From the NCBI GenBank assembly GCA_001771065.1, contig MESQ01000054.1, positions 42,496 to 79,542 of the forward strand: a stretch of DNA of 37,047 nucleotides, given 5' to 3'. The DNA comes from Burkholderiales bacterium RIFOXYD12_FULL_59_19 (GTDB taxonomy: Bacteria > Pseudomonadota > Gammaproteobacteria > Burkholderiales > Burkholderiaceae_C). The notes under the pieces were generated by a model. It searched no databases. It had not been told where the DNA came from and saw only the letters and a list, made by a program, of their open reading frames with translations. This document shows, piece by piece, positions 31,133 to 37,047 of this stretch. Numbering within the stretch: position 1 is the first letter of the stretch; every line of letters starts with the position of its first letter. The translations under genes were made by a program, and so were the position numbers.

Positions 31133-31398
31133 GGGATGCTGGTCAAAATACGGTGCAATCTATCACGCAAAAGCCGTGCCGACCCAGTCTAAATTGTCCA
31201 CCAAACCCACGTCACACCATTCGCGAGCCCGCTATTGCCGCAAAAGTTGGCCAACCTGCAAGCGTGCGCGTTGCTGGACGCAAAGGCGCTTCGGCTGCAG
31301 GTGTCCCCCATTTTTCCCAGATATCAAGCGTATTGACAACAGCTACACACCTAACTACCATCGCCGCATGAATTTCACATATTTGCAAGGACAAACGT
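31133..31398. other. Non-coding gap between ureE and the DUF1778/GNAT module
   Basis: 266 bp between the divergent ureE and antitoxin genes. It must hold promoters for both directions. Short open frames here show no family resemblance. No direct repeat with the ureC-side edge (36000-36147) could be seen by eye, so the boundary of the inserted block stays undefined. Confidence 0.5.
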
Positions 31399-31665
31399 AT
31401 GCGTGATGCCGCCATAAATCTGCGCGCCAGGCCAGTGCAGCGTGATCTGATTGACCACGCCGCTAAAGTGCTAGGCAAAAACCGGTCCGACTTCATGTTG
31501 GAAGCCGCCTGTGACAGAGCCCGCAGCGTCTTGCTTGACCAAGTGTTTTTCAACTTGGACGATGCTCGGTTTCAAAGTTTTGTTCAAATGCTCGACGCGC
31601 CCGTCGCTCCTAACGTGGCGCTGGAACGGCTGATGGCCGTCAGGCCGGTTTGGCAAGCGGCATGA
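31399..31665 (+). CDS. DUF1778 antitoxin (TacA-like, ribbon-helix-helix)
   Basis: An 88-residue antitoxin. The N-terminal RHH domain (INLRARPVQRDLIDHAAKVLGKNRSDFMLEAA) would bind the operator. The C-terminal part (VFFNLDDARFQSFVQMLDAP) matches the DUF1778 toxin-neutralising tail. AAGGA lies 7 bp before ATG 31399. Its stop overlaps the GNAT toxin start by ATGA. TacA-type antitoxins repress their own operon together with the toxin. The family assignment is good; activity is inferred. Confidence 0.9.
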   Translation: MRDAAINLRARPVQRDLIDHAAKVLGKNRSDFMLEAACDRARSVLLDQVFFNLDDARFQSFVQMLDAPVAPNVALERLMAVRPVWQAA

Positions 31666-32150
31666 GTCTGGGTTTCCAGGCACCGCAGCCGCTGCTGCCA
31701 TCGCATCGCAGCGTCGGATTTTCCAGCTCAGAGCCCGAGCTTGATGCCTGGCTGATGCGACGTGCCTATGCCAACCAACTCAGTGGAGCCAGCCGCACCT
31801 TTGTGGTGGTCGATGCGCAGCAAGCTGTTGTGGGCTACTACGCCTTGGCGGCTGGGGCGGTGTCGCATCAAATCGCAACGTCGGCGGTGCGACGCAATAT
31901 GCCAGACCCTGTGCCAGTGATGGTGCTGGCCAGACTGGCCGTAGACCAGCGCGCCCAAGGCATGAAGCTGGGCGCATCGCTGTTGCAAGATGCTGTCAAG
32001 CGGTGTGCTCTGGTGTCGCAACATGCAGGCATTCGGGCGTTGCTGGCGCACGCTCTGCATGACCGAGCCAAACAGTTTTATGAACACTACGGCTTTCAGC
32101 CTTCGCCAGTTCACCCGATGACTCTTTTACTGCGACTGCAACAAAGTTGA
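31662..32150 (+). CDS. GNAT-family toxin (TacT-like tRNA acetyltransferase)
   Basis: A 162-residue GNAT acetyltransferase paired with DUF1778. TacT-type toxins acetylate aminoacyl-tRNAs and stop translation. Acetyl-CoA binding is in VDQRAQGMKLGASLLQDA. The C-terminal KQFYEHYGFQPSP holds the conserved catalytic tyrosine region. The core SGASRTFVVVDAQQAVVGYYALAAGAV is typical. ATG 31662 overlaps the antitoxin stop. The frame is intact. It converges with the PIN toxin gene ending at 32194. Confidence 0.9.
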   Translation: MSLGFQAPQPLLPSHRSVGFSSSEPELDAWLMRRAYANQLSGASRTFVVVDAQQAVVGYYALAAGAVSHQIATSAVRRNMPDPVPVMVLARLAVDQRAQGMKLGASLLQDAVKRCALVSQHAGIRALLAHALHDRAKQFYEHYGFQPSPVHPMTLLLRLQQS

Positions 32151-32168
32151 CCGAAAAATGAAAAATTG

Positions 32169-32192
32169 AAAAATGGGGACGTTACCCTTTTC
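32169..32192. repeat. Short palindromic GGGGACGTTACCC element between convergent TA modules
   Basis: AAAATGGGGACGTTACCCTT forms an imperfect inverted repeat (AAA.GGG / CCC.TTT around ACGT). It lies between two convergent toxin genes, where a bidirectional terminator would be expected. Its look also recalls the tails I associate with RAYT genes, but no transposase is adjacent. Confidence 0.4.
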
Positions 32193-32193
32193 G

Positions 32194-32646
32194 TTACTGC
32201 AAGGGCTTGAGCAATTGGGCCAGTAAAGGGTGTTGTGATGCGCCAAAGGGGTTAACCACGGTGACACCGCGCCAAGTAAAACCTTGGTTGAAGTCTTCAC
32301 TCAATAGCAGTCGGCAATGGTTCTCGGCAGCGATCGCCAGTATCAATGCGTCCCACATGGGCAGTTGGTGATCAGTCACCAGATCAAAGGCCGCCTGAAA
32401 AGCCGGCCAAGTGGAGTCCGCAACCTCAAAACTGTCTGCCCAGCCAAGCACTGCATCGCGTGTGTCAGCGGGCGTGCGCTTGGCTTTTCCGATGAGCACC
32501 CTGGTTAATTCACCCAGCGTTTGCGCTGGCAAGAACAATTCCTGGGTTGCCAGCAAACCGATGAGTTGCACCGCCTTGCCGCAACGCAGCTCGTCGCCCA
32601 GCCCCTCAGCGTAGGCCAGGACGTTGGTGTCGAGCGCGATCCGCAT
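32194..32646 (-). CDS. PIN-domain toxin (VapC-like ribonuclease)
   Basis: A 150-residue PIN-domain protein, predicted Mg-dependent RNase toxin. The acidic site is visible: D6 in MRIALDTNVLAYAEG, E in TLGELTRVL, D in MWDALILAIAAENHC and D in LLSEDFNQGF. It starts 3 bp after the stop of a Phd-type antitoxin, as is usual for vapBC-like operons. Both genes are intact. Confidence 0.9.
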   Translation of the reverse strand: MRIALDTNVLAYAEGLGDELRCGKAVQLIGLLATQELFLPAQTLGELTRVLIGKAKRTPADTRDAVLGWADSFEVADSTWPAFQAAFDLVTDHQLPMWDALILAIAAENHCRLLLSEDFNQGFTWRGVTVVNPFGASQHPLLAQLLKPLQ

Positions 32647-32649
32647 GCC

Positions 32650-32886
32650 TTAAGCCTCGTAAAGTTCATCGCGCGTCCAGTCGCGCATACCAGATGGCTT
32701 TTGCTGGCGCAGCCGTGCCAGCAGGCTCTGCCTTGCCAGTTGTCGCTGATCGTCTGCCTGGCGTACCGGCGACAGCGTCGCCACTGGCCTGCCGCGAGAC
32801 AGCACGGTCACAATTTCCCCGGTCGCCACATCGCGCAGCAAGCTGGAAAAGTGGCGATTGGCATCACCCGCAGAGATTGTTTTCAT
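32650..32886 (-). CDS. Phd/YefM-family antitoxin
   Basis: A 78-residue antitoxin with the Phd/YefM N-terminal DNA-binding fold (MKTISAGDANRHFSSLLRDV, VTVLSRGRPVATLSP) and a charged C-terminal tail for toxin binding (RDWTRDELYEA). It pairs with the PIN toxin directly downstream. Two inverted repeats upstream (32902-32920 and 32939-32954) are candidate autoregulatory operators. Confidence 0.9.
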   Translation of the reverse strand: MKTISAGDANRHFSSLLRDVATGEIVTVLSRGRPVATLSPVRQADDQRQLARQSLLARLRQQKPSGMRDWTRDELYEA

Positions 32887-32901
32887 GATGGTCTCGTTTT
32901 T

Positions 32902-32920
32902 TGTAGGTCACAACACTACA
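32902..32920. promoter_or_regulatory. Candidate operator of the Phd/PIN module (TGTAG-N9-CTACA)
   Basis: TGTAG and CTACA form a 5-bp inverted repeat separated by 9 bp, 16 bp upstream of the antitoxin start codon. Position and symmetry fit binding by a dimeric Phd-type antitoxin. Confidence 0.45.
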
Positions 32921-32938
32921 TTATCTGGTAAAACAATG

Positions 32939-32954
32939 AGTCATCCTGATGACT
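32939..32954. promoter_or_regulatory. Second inverted repeat upstream of the Phd/PIN module
   Basis: AGTCATC and GATGACT are perfect complements around CT. It lies 53 bp upstream of the antitoxin start, near where a -35 region would be expected. It is possibly a second operator half, or a weak terminator facing the REP at 32972. Confidence 0.4.
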
Positions 32955-32971
32955 TGGGGATAAATCAGCAA

Positions 32972-33003
32972 GTAGTCCGGATGAAGCGAAGCGGAATCCG
33001 GGA
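32972..33003. repeat. REP element with GTAG head
   Basis: Begins GTAGTCCGGATGAAGCG and ends GGAATCCGGGA. CCGGAT (32977-32982) pairs with ATCCGG (32996-33001). The GTAG tetranucleotide 5' of an imperfect hairpin is the canonical RAYT-recognised REP layout, and this CCGGAT...ATCCGGGA type is widespread in proteobacteria. It lies between the Phd/PIN and AbrB/PIN modules. Confidence 0.75.
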
Positions 33004-33078
33004 GTGACTTTAAAAGTCCAAATACAAATGGCTGCCTTTATTGCGCAATGCATTCGTACGCCAATTTCTTTTTTGTTA

Positions 33079-33097
33079 AAGTAAGGAATTCTTACTT
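33079..33097. promoter_or_regulatory. Candidate AbrB-type operator
   Basis: AAGTAAGGAATTCTTACTT: 7-bp perfect arms (AAGTAAG/CTTACTT) around GAATT, 11 bp upstream of the AbrB-like antitoxin ATG and just before its AAGGA ribosome-binding site. The position suggests autorepression. Confidence 0.55.
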
Positions 33098-33108
33098 AAG
33101 GAATTGCC

Positions 33109-33327
33109 ATGCTTGCCAAGATGACCTCCAAAAACCAGTTGACGTTGCCCAAAAGCATCACCGCGCTGGTGGGGACACCCGAGTACTTTGAGGTGGAAGT
33201 AAAGGCCGGGCAAGTGGTTTTGACACCGGTTCGAATCCAGCGCGCTGATGCGGTCCGCGCCAAGTTGGCAGAGCTGAACTTGAGCGCGCTTGACGTGGCC
33301 GATGCCGTTGCATGGGCGCGCCAATGA
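33109..33327 (+). CDS. AbrB/MazE-type antitoxin
   Basis: A 72-residue SpoVT/AbrB swapped-hairpin protein: AKMTSKNQLTLPKSITALVG, then YFEVEVKAGQVVLTPV, and a short helical C-terminus for toxin binding. AAGGA precedes the ATG. Its stop overlaps the PIN toxin start by ATGA. It is predicted to neutralise the PIN protein and to bind the palindrome at 33079-33097. Confidence 0.88.
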   Translation: MLAKMTSKNQLTLPKSITALVGTPEYFEVEVKAGQVVLTPVRIQRADAVRAKLAELNLSALDVADAVAWARQ

Positions 33328-33743
33328 GGCTTGTGCTGGACACCAACGTGGTGTTGTCTGCGCTGGTATTTGGCGGCGGCTTGGCTGGCAGGTTGCGCAT
33401 GGCCTGGCAAACCCATGAGGTCTTGCCGCTGGTCAATACCGACACCGCCCAGGAATTGATACGCGTGCTGGCCTACCCTAAATTTCACCTGTCGCGTCCC
33501 GATCAACAACAATTGTTGGCCGACTACCTACCCTACAGCCAAACCGTTCACATGCCCGAATCGATGCCGACCGTACCCGAGTGCCGCGATCCGTATGACT
33601 TGATGTTCATGCGTCTGGCGGTGGTGGGGCAAGCCGAAGTGCTGATCAGTGGTGGCAAAGATTTACTGACCCTGGCCACGGCCTTTAAATCGATGACCGG
33701 CTGCGCCATCCTTGGTGTAGATAATTTTTTGAACGGGCGGTGA
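33324..33743 (+). CDS. PIN-domain toxin, COG1569 type
   Basis: A 139-residue PIN-domain protein of the COG1569 group (putative toxin component). Acidic residues are D6 in MRLVLDTNVVLSALVFGG, E in TDTAQELIRVL, D in CRDPYDLMFMRLA and D in LISGGKDLL. ATG 33324 overlaps the antitoxin stop. It ends abutting the stop of the minus-strand GNAT gene (33744), with no bases between. Confidence 0.88.
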   Translation: MRLVLDTNVVLSALVFGGGLAGRLRMAWQTHEVLPLVNTDTAQELIRVLAYPKFHLSRPDQQQLLADYLPYSQTVHMPESMPTVPECRDPYDLMFMRLAVVGQAEVLISGGKDLLTLATAFKSMTGCAILGVDNFLNGR

Positions 33744-34211
33744 TCATGTCAAGGCAAGCGCAAGAAACTTGGTGCCAGGGACAGGGTTGAAACTCACTGG
33801 CTCTGACGGCGCAAAGCCCAACGACTCGTAGAGCTTCTGGGCTGTGGTGAACTCAGGCAGAACGTCCAGGCAGACGCGCGAATAGCCGGCCAGCTTGGCC
33901 TCGCTCAATATCACCTCGACGAGCTGGCGGCCAAGACTTCTTCCTCGCGCTGCCGGGCGGACATAGACGCGCTTCATTTCGCACGTTGACCCATCAACGC
34001 GGCGCAATGCTGCGCAGCCAAGAACGGTGTCGCCGTGGCGTGCCAAGAGAAGGCGGCCTTCTGGCGCGGCGTACTTGCCAGGAAGTCCTGCGAATTCAGT
34101 CTCGTACTCTTGAAAGTTGAGGCTTACGGTTGGGCAGCTCACGTACTCGCGAAATATCGAAACCACGTCGTCTTGTTCTGCCGGGAAGAGGGCTTGTCGG
34201 ATGATGAGCAT
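33744..34211 (-). CDS. GNAT-family N-acetyltransferase
   Basis: A 155-residue GNAT protein. The acetyl-CoA loop is VYVRPAARGRSLGRQLVEVIL, followed by GYSRVCLDVLPEFTTAQKLYESLGF. The substrate is unknown. Unlike the TacT-like gene it has no antitoxin partner, so it is more likely a metabolic or resistance-type cargo acetyltransferase than a toxin. It is transcribed toward the AbrB/PIN module and divergently from the HipA-like gene. Confidence 0.85.
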   Translation of the reverse strand: MLIIRQALFPAEQDDVVSIFREYVSCPTVSLNFQEYETEFAGLPGKYAAPEGRLLLARHGDTVLGCAALRRVDGSTCEMKRVYVRPAARGRSLGRQLVEVILSEAKLAGYSRVCLDVLPEFTTAQKLYESLGFAPSEPVSFNPVPGTKFLALALT

Positions 34212-34354
34212 GGCAAAAGAAAGTGTAGATGCTGTCGAAGCGCAGGATGATAGGTCATGGATGGCGCACCTGTGTCTGGCTGTAATGAACTGATTTGTGT
34301 TGGACTTCAGCCCGATAATCCGGCTCTATTCAAGCCCAACCCTGTCGCATCCGA

Positions 34355-35245
34355 ATGCATCTTTACCCCATTGTCAAAATCCCGCTCGAAGCGCGTGAAG
34401 ATACCGAACAGCTTGGCAGTAAGCCAAAATTCTGGGTGCTGCGGGACGGGCAACGGTGGTTGTTCAAAGAAGCCCGGTCGAACACCGGCGAGGACTGGGC
34501 GGAGAAGGCTGCTGCAGAAATTGCGTACACGCTGGGCATCAACGCCGCCACAGTAGAGCTGGCCGAATATGGTGGCAGGATTGGCTGCATCTCCTGCAAC
34601 TTCATTGACGTGGATGCGGGTGAAGCCTTGGTGCATGGCAACGAAATCATGGCCTGGAAAGTCACTGGCTATGACAAGGCCAAGATTTTTCGGCAAGCCG
34701 ATCACACACTGGAAAACATTTAGCAGGCCATCCGTGCACTGTCTGACTTTGCCGACACCGATGCTGTGCTCACAGAGTTGGCGGGTTACATGGTGCTGGA
34801 TGCATTGATTGGCAACACTGACCGCCACCATGAAAACTGGGGACTGCGCCTGCACAGCCCCGTGGCCAGGCAAACCCGCGTACTCAGCGTCGCCCCCAGC
34901 TTTGACCATGCGTCGTCTCTTGGCCGTGAATTGCGCGACGTGCGCCGCTCCGATCTGCTTGCCAACAAGCAAGTGGAAAAGTACATCAGCAAAGGCTGCG
35001 GCGGCATCTTCCGTGACCCCCAGCAAGCCCATGGCGAAAACCCCTTGCGGCTGGCGCAGGATGCAGCGATGGCGTATCCTGCATACTTCAGGTCCGCATT
35101 AGCGCGGGTCGCGGCATTTGAGCCCCAGGCGCTGAACGAGATATTGGCATCCTTACCCATTGAGCGCACATCAGAACCCGCAAAATTGTTTGCACAAGCC
35201 ATGGTCTTGAGCGCCCGCACCACTTTGATTGACCTATTGACATGA
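34355..35245 (+). pseudogene. HipA-like kinase, interrupted by one in-frame amber codon
   Basis: The frame from ATG 34355 to the stop at 35243-35245 is continuous except for TAG at 34721-34723 (…LENI*QAIRAL…). Both halves read as one HipA-like Ser/Thr kinase core of about 295 residues. Visible are the ATP lysine in WLFKEARSN, the helix-C glutamate in AAAEIAYTLGI, the catalytic loop IGNTDRHHENWGL and the metal-binding aspartate in APSFDHASSLG. It lacks HipA's N-subdomain 1, which a downstream HIRAN protein may supply. The second half alone (GTG 34766) would lack the N-lobe and should be inactive. The stop could be a real C-to-T mutation from CAG, a sequencing error, or a recoded codon. Confidence 0.75.
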
Positions 35246-35255
35246 GTACCCCAAC

Positions 35256-35999
35256 ATGAGCACGTTGTTTGTTGCCTGGCAAGCCCCCAGCCCCACACGG
35301 GCCTGGTTCCCGATTGGCCGTCTGGACGCATCGGTGGATCGGCACGACTATGTGTTCCAGTACACCCAAGGTGCGCTGCAGGCCCAGGAGCGCGCCGGGT
35401 TTTCGCCCCTGCTGGCTTTTCCGGAATTCGAGCGCCGCTACGAAGCCAGTGAGCTTTTTCCCTTGTTCAAAAACCGTGTTCTGGAACCCAACCGCAAAGA
35501 TTTTGCCGAATACCTGAACTGGCTGGACCTGGACCCCGCCCATGCGGACCCCATTGAAATTCTCAGCCTCACCGGGGGTGAGCGCCAGACTGACAGCCTG
35601 GAAGTCTTTCCCCAAGTGCGCAAGATGGCCGATGGCACCATCAGTTGCCGCTTTTTTCTGCATGGACTGCGGCACGTGTCCACCGCTGCGCAACAAAAAG
35701 CCGACACCCTGACCGAAGGTGAAGAACTGCAAGTGGCCATTGAAGTCAACAACCCCGCCACCGGCTACGCCGTGCAACTGCAAACCAAAGATTGCCACTT
35801 GATTGGCTGGGCTCCGCGCTACCTGGTTGCTGACCTGCGTACCGCCCTGCTGGAACACGCCACCATCACGGCCACCGTGCGCCGCATCAACCGCATGGGC
35901 GCTCCCTTTGCACGGCGTGTGCTGATTGAACTCCGGGGTGGCGTACCCGCTGACTTTGAGCCCATGGCCTCCAAGGAATACAGCGTCTTGCCGGTCTGA
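35256..35999 (+). CDS. HIRAN-domain protein with HipA N-subdomain-1-like N-terminus
   Basis: A 247-residue protein starting 10 bp after the HipA-like kinase frame. The C-terminal half matches a HIRAN domain (RFFLHGLRHV, then GEELQVAIEVNNPATGYAVQ and LIGWAPRYLVADL). HIRAN domains bind damaged or branched DNA ends in eukaryotic HLTF. The N-terminal part (FPIGRLDA, DYVFQYTQGAL, SELFPLFKNRVLEPNRKDFAEYL) resembles the small N-subdomain 1 of HipA, which in HipBST is a separate antitoxin (HipS). That resemblance is by eye and needs a profile search. The gene is intact although the kinase upstream is interrupted. Confidence 0.75.
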   Translation: MSTLFVAWQAPSPTRAWFPIGRLDASVDRHDYVFQYTQGALQAQERAGFSPLLAFPEFERRYEASELFPLFKNRVLEPNRKDFAEYLNWLDLDPAHADPIEILSLTGGERQTDSLEVFPQVRKMADGTISCRFFLHGLRHVSTAAQQKADTLTEGEELQVAIEVNNPATGYAVQLQTKDCHLIGWAPRYLVADLRTALLEHATITATVRRINRMGAPFARRVLIELRGGVPADFEPMASKEYSVLPV

Positions 36000-36147
36000 A
36001 CGGTACTGCGCCCACCCGCCCTTTGGCATCAAGCGCTCGCGCTATGCAACGTGCAGGCTGCGTCGCCGCGCCTTGCCAGCGTGCGCCATGAAGGCTTGTC
36101 TTCATCGACCTTTTGCGCAAGCCACGCGCAAATAAAAACGCGGTGGC

Positions 36148-37047
36148 CTAAAACAAAAAGTACCTTTGCGCCATCGGCAAGCTCACCGCGGGCTCGCAGG
36201 TGAGCAGCTCACCGTCGGCGCGCACGCTGTAGGTTTGCGCGTCGATTTCCATGTGCGGCAGGTAGGCGTTGTGAATCATGTGCTCTTTGCGGATGCCACG
36301 GATATCGCGTACCGCGCTCACGTTTTTGGCCAACCCATAACGCGCCTTGATGCCGGCCTGCTCGCCTGCTTGCGAAATAAATGTGATGGAACCCCGCGCC
36401 AGCGCACCGCCATAACTGCCAAACATGGGCCGGTAATGCACCGGCTGCGGCGTGGGAATTGACGCGTTGGGGTCGCCCATGGCGGCCATGGCGATGAAGC
36501 CGCCTTTGAGAATCAACGCGGGTTTGATGCCAAAAAAAGCGGGTTTCCAGACCACCAGGTCGGCCCATTTTCCAACCTCGATACTGCCCACTTCATGCGC
36601 CATGCCGTGGGTCAGCGCGGGGTTGATGGTGTACTTGGCCAGGTAACGTTTGATGCGGTAGTTGTCGTTGCGCTGCTGCTGTTCCACCGGCTCGCCGCGC
36701 CCGGCCGGCGGTGCCAGCCAGCCACGCTGCGCTTTCATTTTGTGCGCCGTCTGCCAGGTGCGGATGATCACTTCGCCGACGCGGCCCATGGCCTGGCTGT
36801 CGCTGCTCATGATGCTGATGGCGCCCAGGTCGTGCAGGATGTCTTCGGCGGCGATGGTTTCCTTGCGGATGCGGCTCTCGGCAAAAGCCAGGTCTTCGGC
36901 AATACCCGCGTCCAGGTGGTGGCAGACCATCAGCATGTCGACGTGTTCGTCGAGTGTGTTGACGGTGTAGGGGCGCGTGGGGTTGGTGCTGGAGGGCAGT
37001 ACATTGGGCTCGCCCACCAGTTTCATGATGTCGGGCGCATGGCCGCC
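36148..37047 (-). CDS. ureC: Urease alpha subunit, C-terminal half (5' end outside window)
   Basis: Catalytic subunit of nickel urease, which hydrolyses urea to ammonia and carbamate. The frame runs to the window edge. The visible 299 residues, of about 570, begin [20 protein letters not shown] and include the mobile flap with the catalytic histidine ([10 protein letters not shown]), [42 protein letters not shown] and the terminal PMAQRYFLF. The C-terminus is normal, so the cassette block inserted after the gene without damaging it. ureA and ureB should lie beyond the right edge. Confidence 0.97.
   Translation of the reverse strand, partial: GGHAPDIMKLVGEPNVLPSSTNPTRPYTVNTLDEHVDMLMVCHHLDAGIAEDLAFAESRIRKETIAAEDILHDLGAISIMSSDSQAMGRVGEVIIRTWQTAHKMKAQRGWLAPPAGRGEPVEQQQRNDNYRIKRYLAKYTINPALTHGMAHEVGSIEVGKWADLVVWKPAFFGIKPALILKGGFIAMAAMGDPNASIPTPQPVHYRPMFGSYGGALARGSITFISQAGEQAGIKARYGLAKNVSAVRDIRGIRKEHMIHNAYLPHMEIDAQTYSVRADGELLTCEPAVSLPMAQRYFLF

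Noticed and set aside
36000..36147. Direct repeats or attachment site at the ureC edge of the cassette block
   Set aside because: No match to the ureE-side gap (31133-31398) could be found by eye; only a weak TTGCGC/GCGCAA inverted repeat is present.

Overview
The window looks like a chromosome segment from a GC-rich betaproteobacterium, most likely Burkholderiales/Comamonadaceae (Rhodoferax/Polaromonas-like). This rests on gene order (mlaFEDACB, a yadGH-like ABC exporter, bolA, murA, hisG, hisD), the short form of HisG, the gltBD type, and the type IV pilus genes next to aroK/aroB. The organism assignment is inference; no rRNA or other marker gene is present.

Layout. 1-429: 3' part of aroK. 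465-8212 (minus): a seven-gene minor-pilin/PilY1 operon (fimT, pilV, pilW, pilX, pilY1, pilE-like, second fimT-like) lying between aroK and aroB. 8349-12674 (plus): aroB, a dGTPase-like HD hydrolase, a DUF1415 protein, a methyltransferase-like protein and a glycine-zipper lipoprotein. 12685-13619: a RAYT (REP-associated tyrosine transposase) with two direct hairpin repeats in front and a perfect AT-rich palindrome behind. 13621-19997: gltBD with a recognisable sigma-70-type promoter and an intrinsic terminator. 20011-27866 and on to 29202: the Mla phospholipid-transport operon, an ABC-2 exporter, a REPIN-like double hairpin, bolA/ibaG, murA, hisG and hisD, closed by a perfect 16-bp stem-loop.

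29297-37047 is a urease locus on the minus strand, read from the right edge: ureC (partial), then about 5 kb of foreign-looking cassettes, then ureE, ureF and ureG. The cassettes are small two-gene modules in alternating orientation: a DUF1778/GNAT pair (TacAT-like), a Phd/PIN pair (VapBC-like), an AbrB/PIN pair, a single GNAT enzyme, and a HipA-like kinase followed by a HIRAN-domain protein. The kinase frame is interrupted by one amber codon. Palindromes typical of autoregulatory operators lie in front of two of the antitoxin genes, and a GTAG-headed REP lies between two modules.

The most interesting item is the HipA-like kinase + HIRAN pair (34355-35999). The HIRAN protein's N-terminal part resembles the small N-subdomain 1 of HipA, which would make it a split HipA system comparable to HipBST but with a HIRAN domain on the partner. 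Other points of note are several distinct REP-type repeats, a PilY1 whose beta-propeller comes first and is followed by a long unassigned C-terminal half, and a conflict between the ribosome-binding site and reading frame in the last pilin gene.
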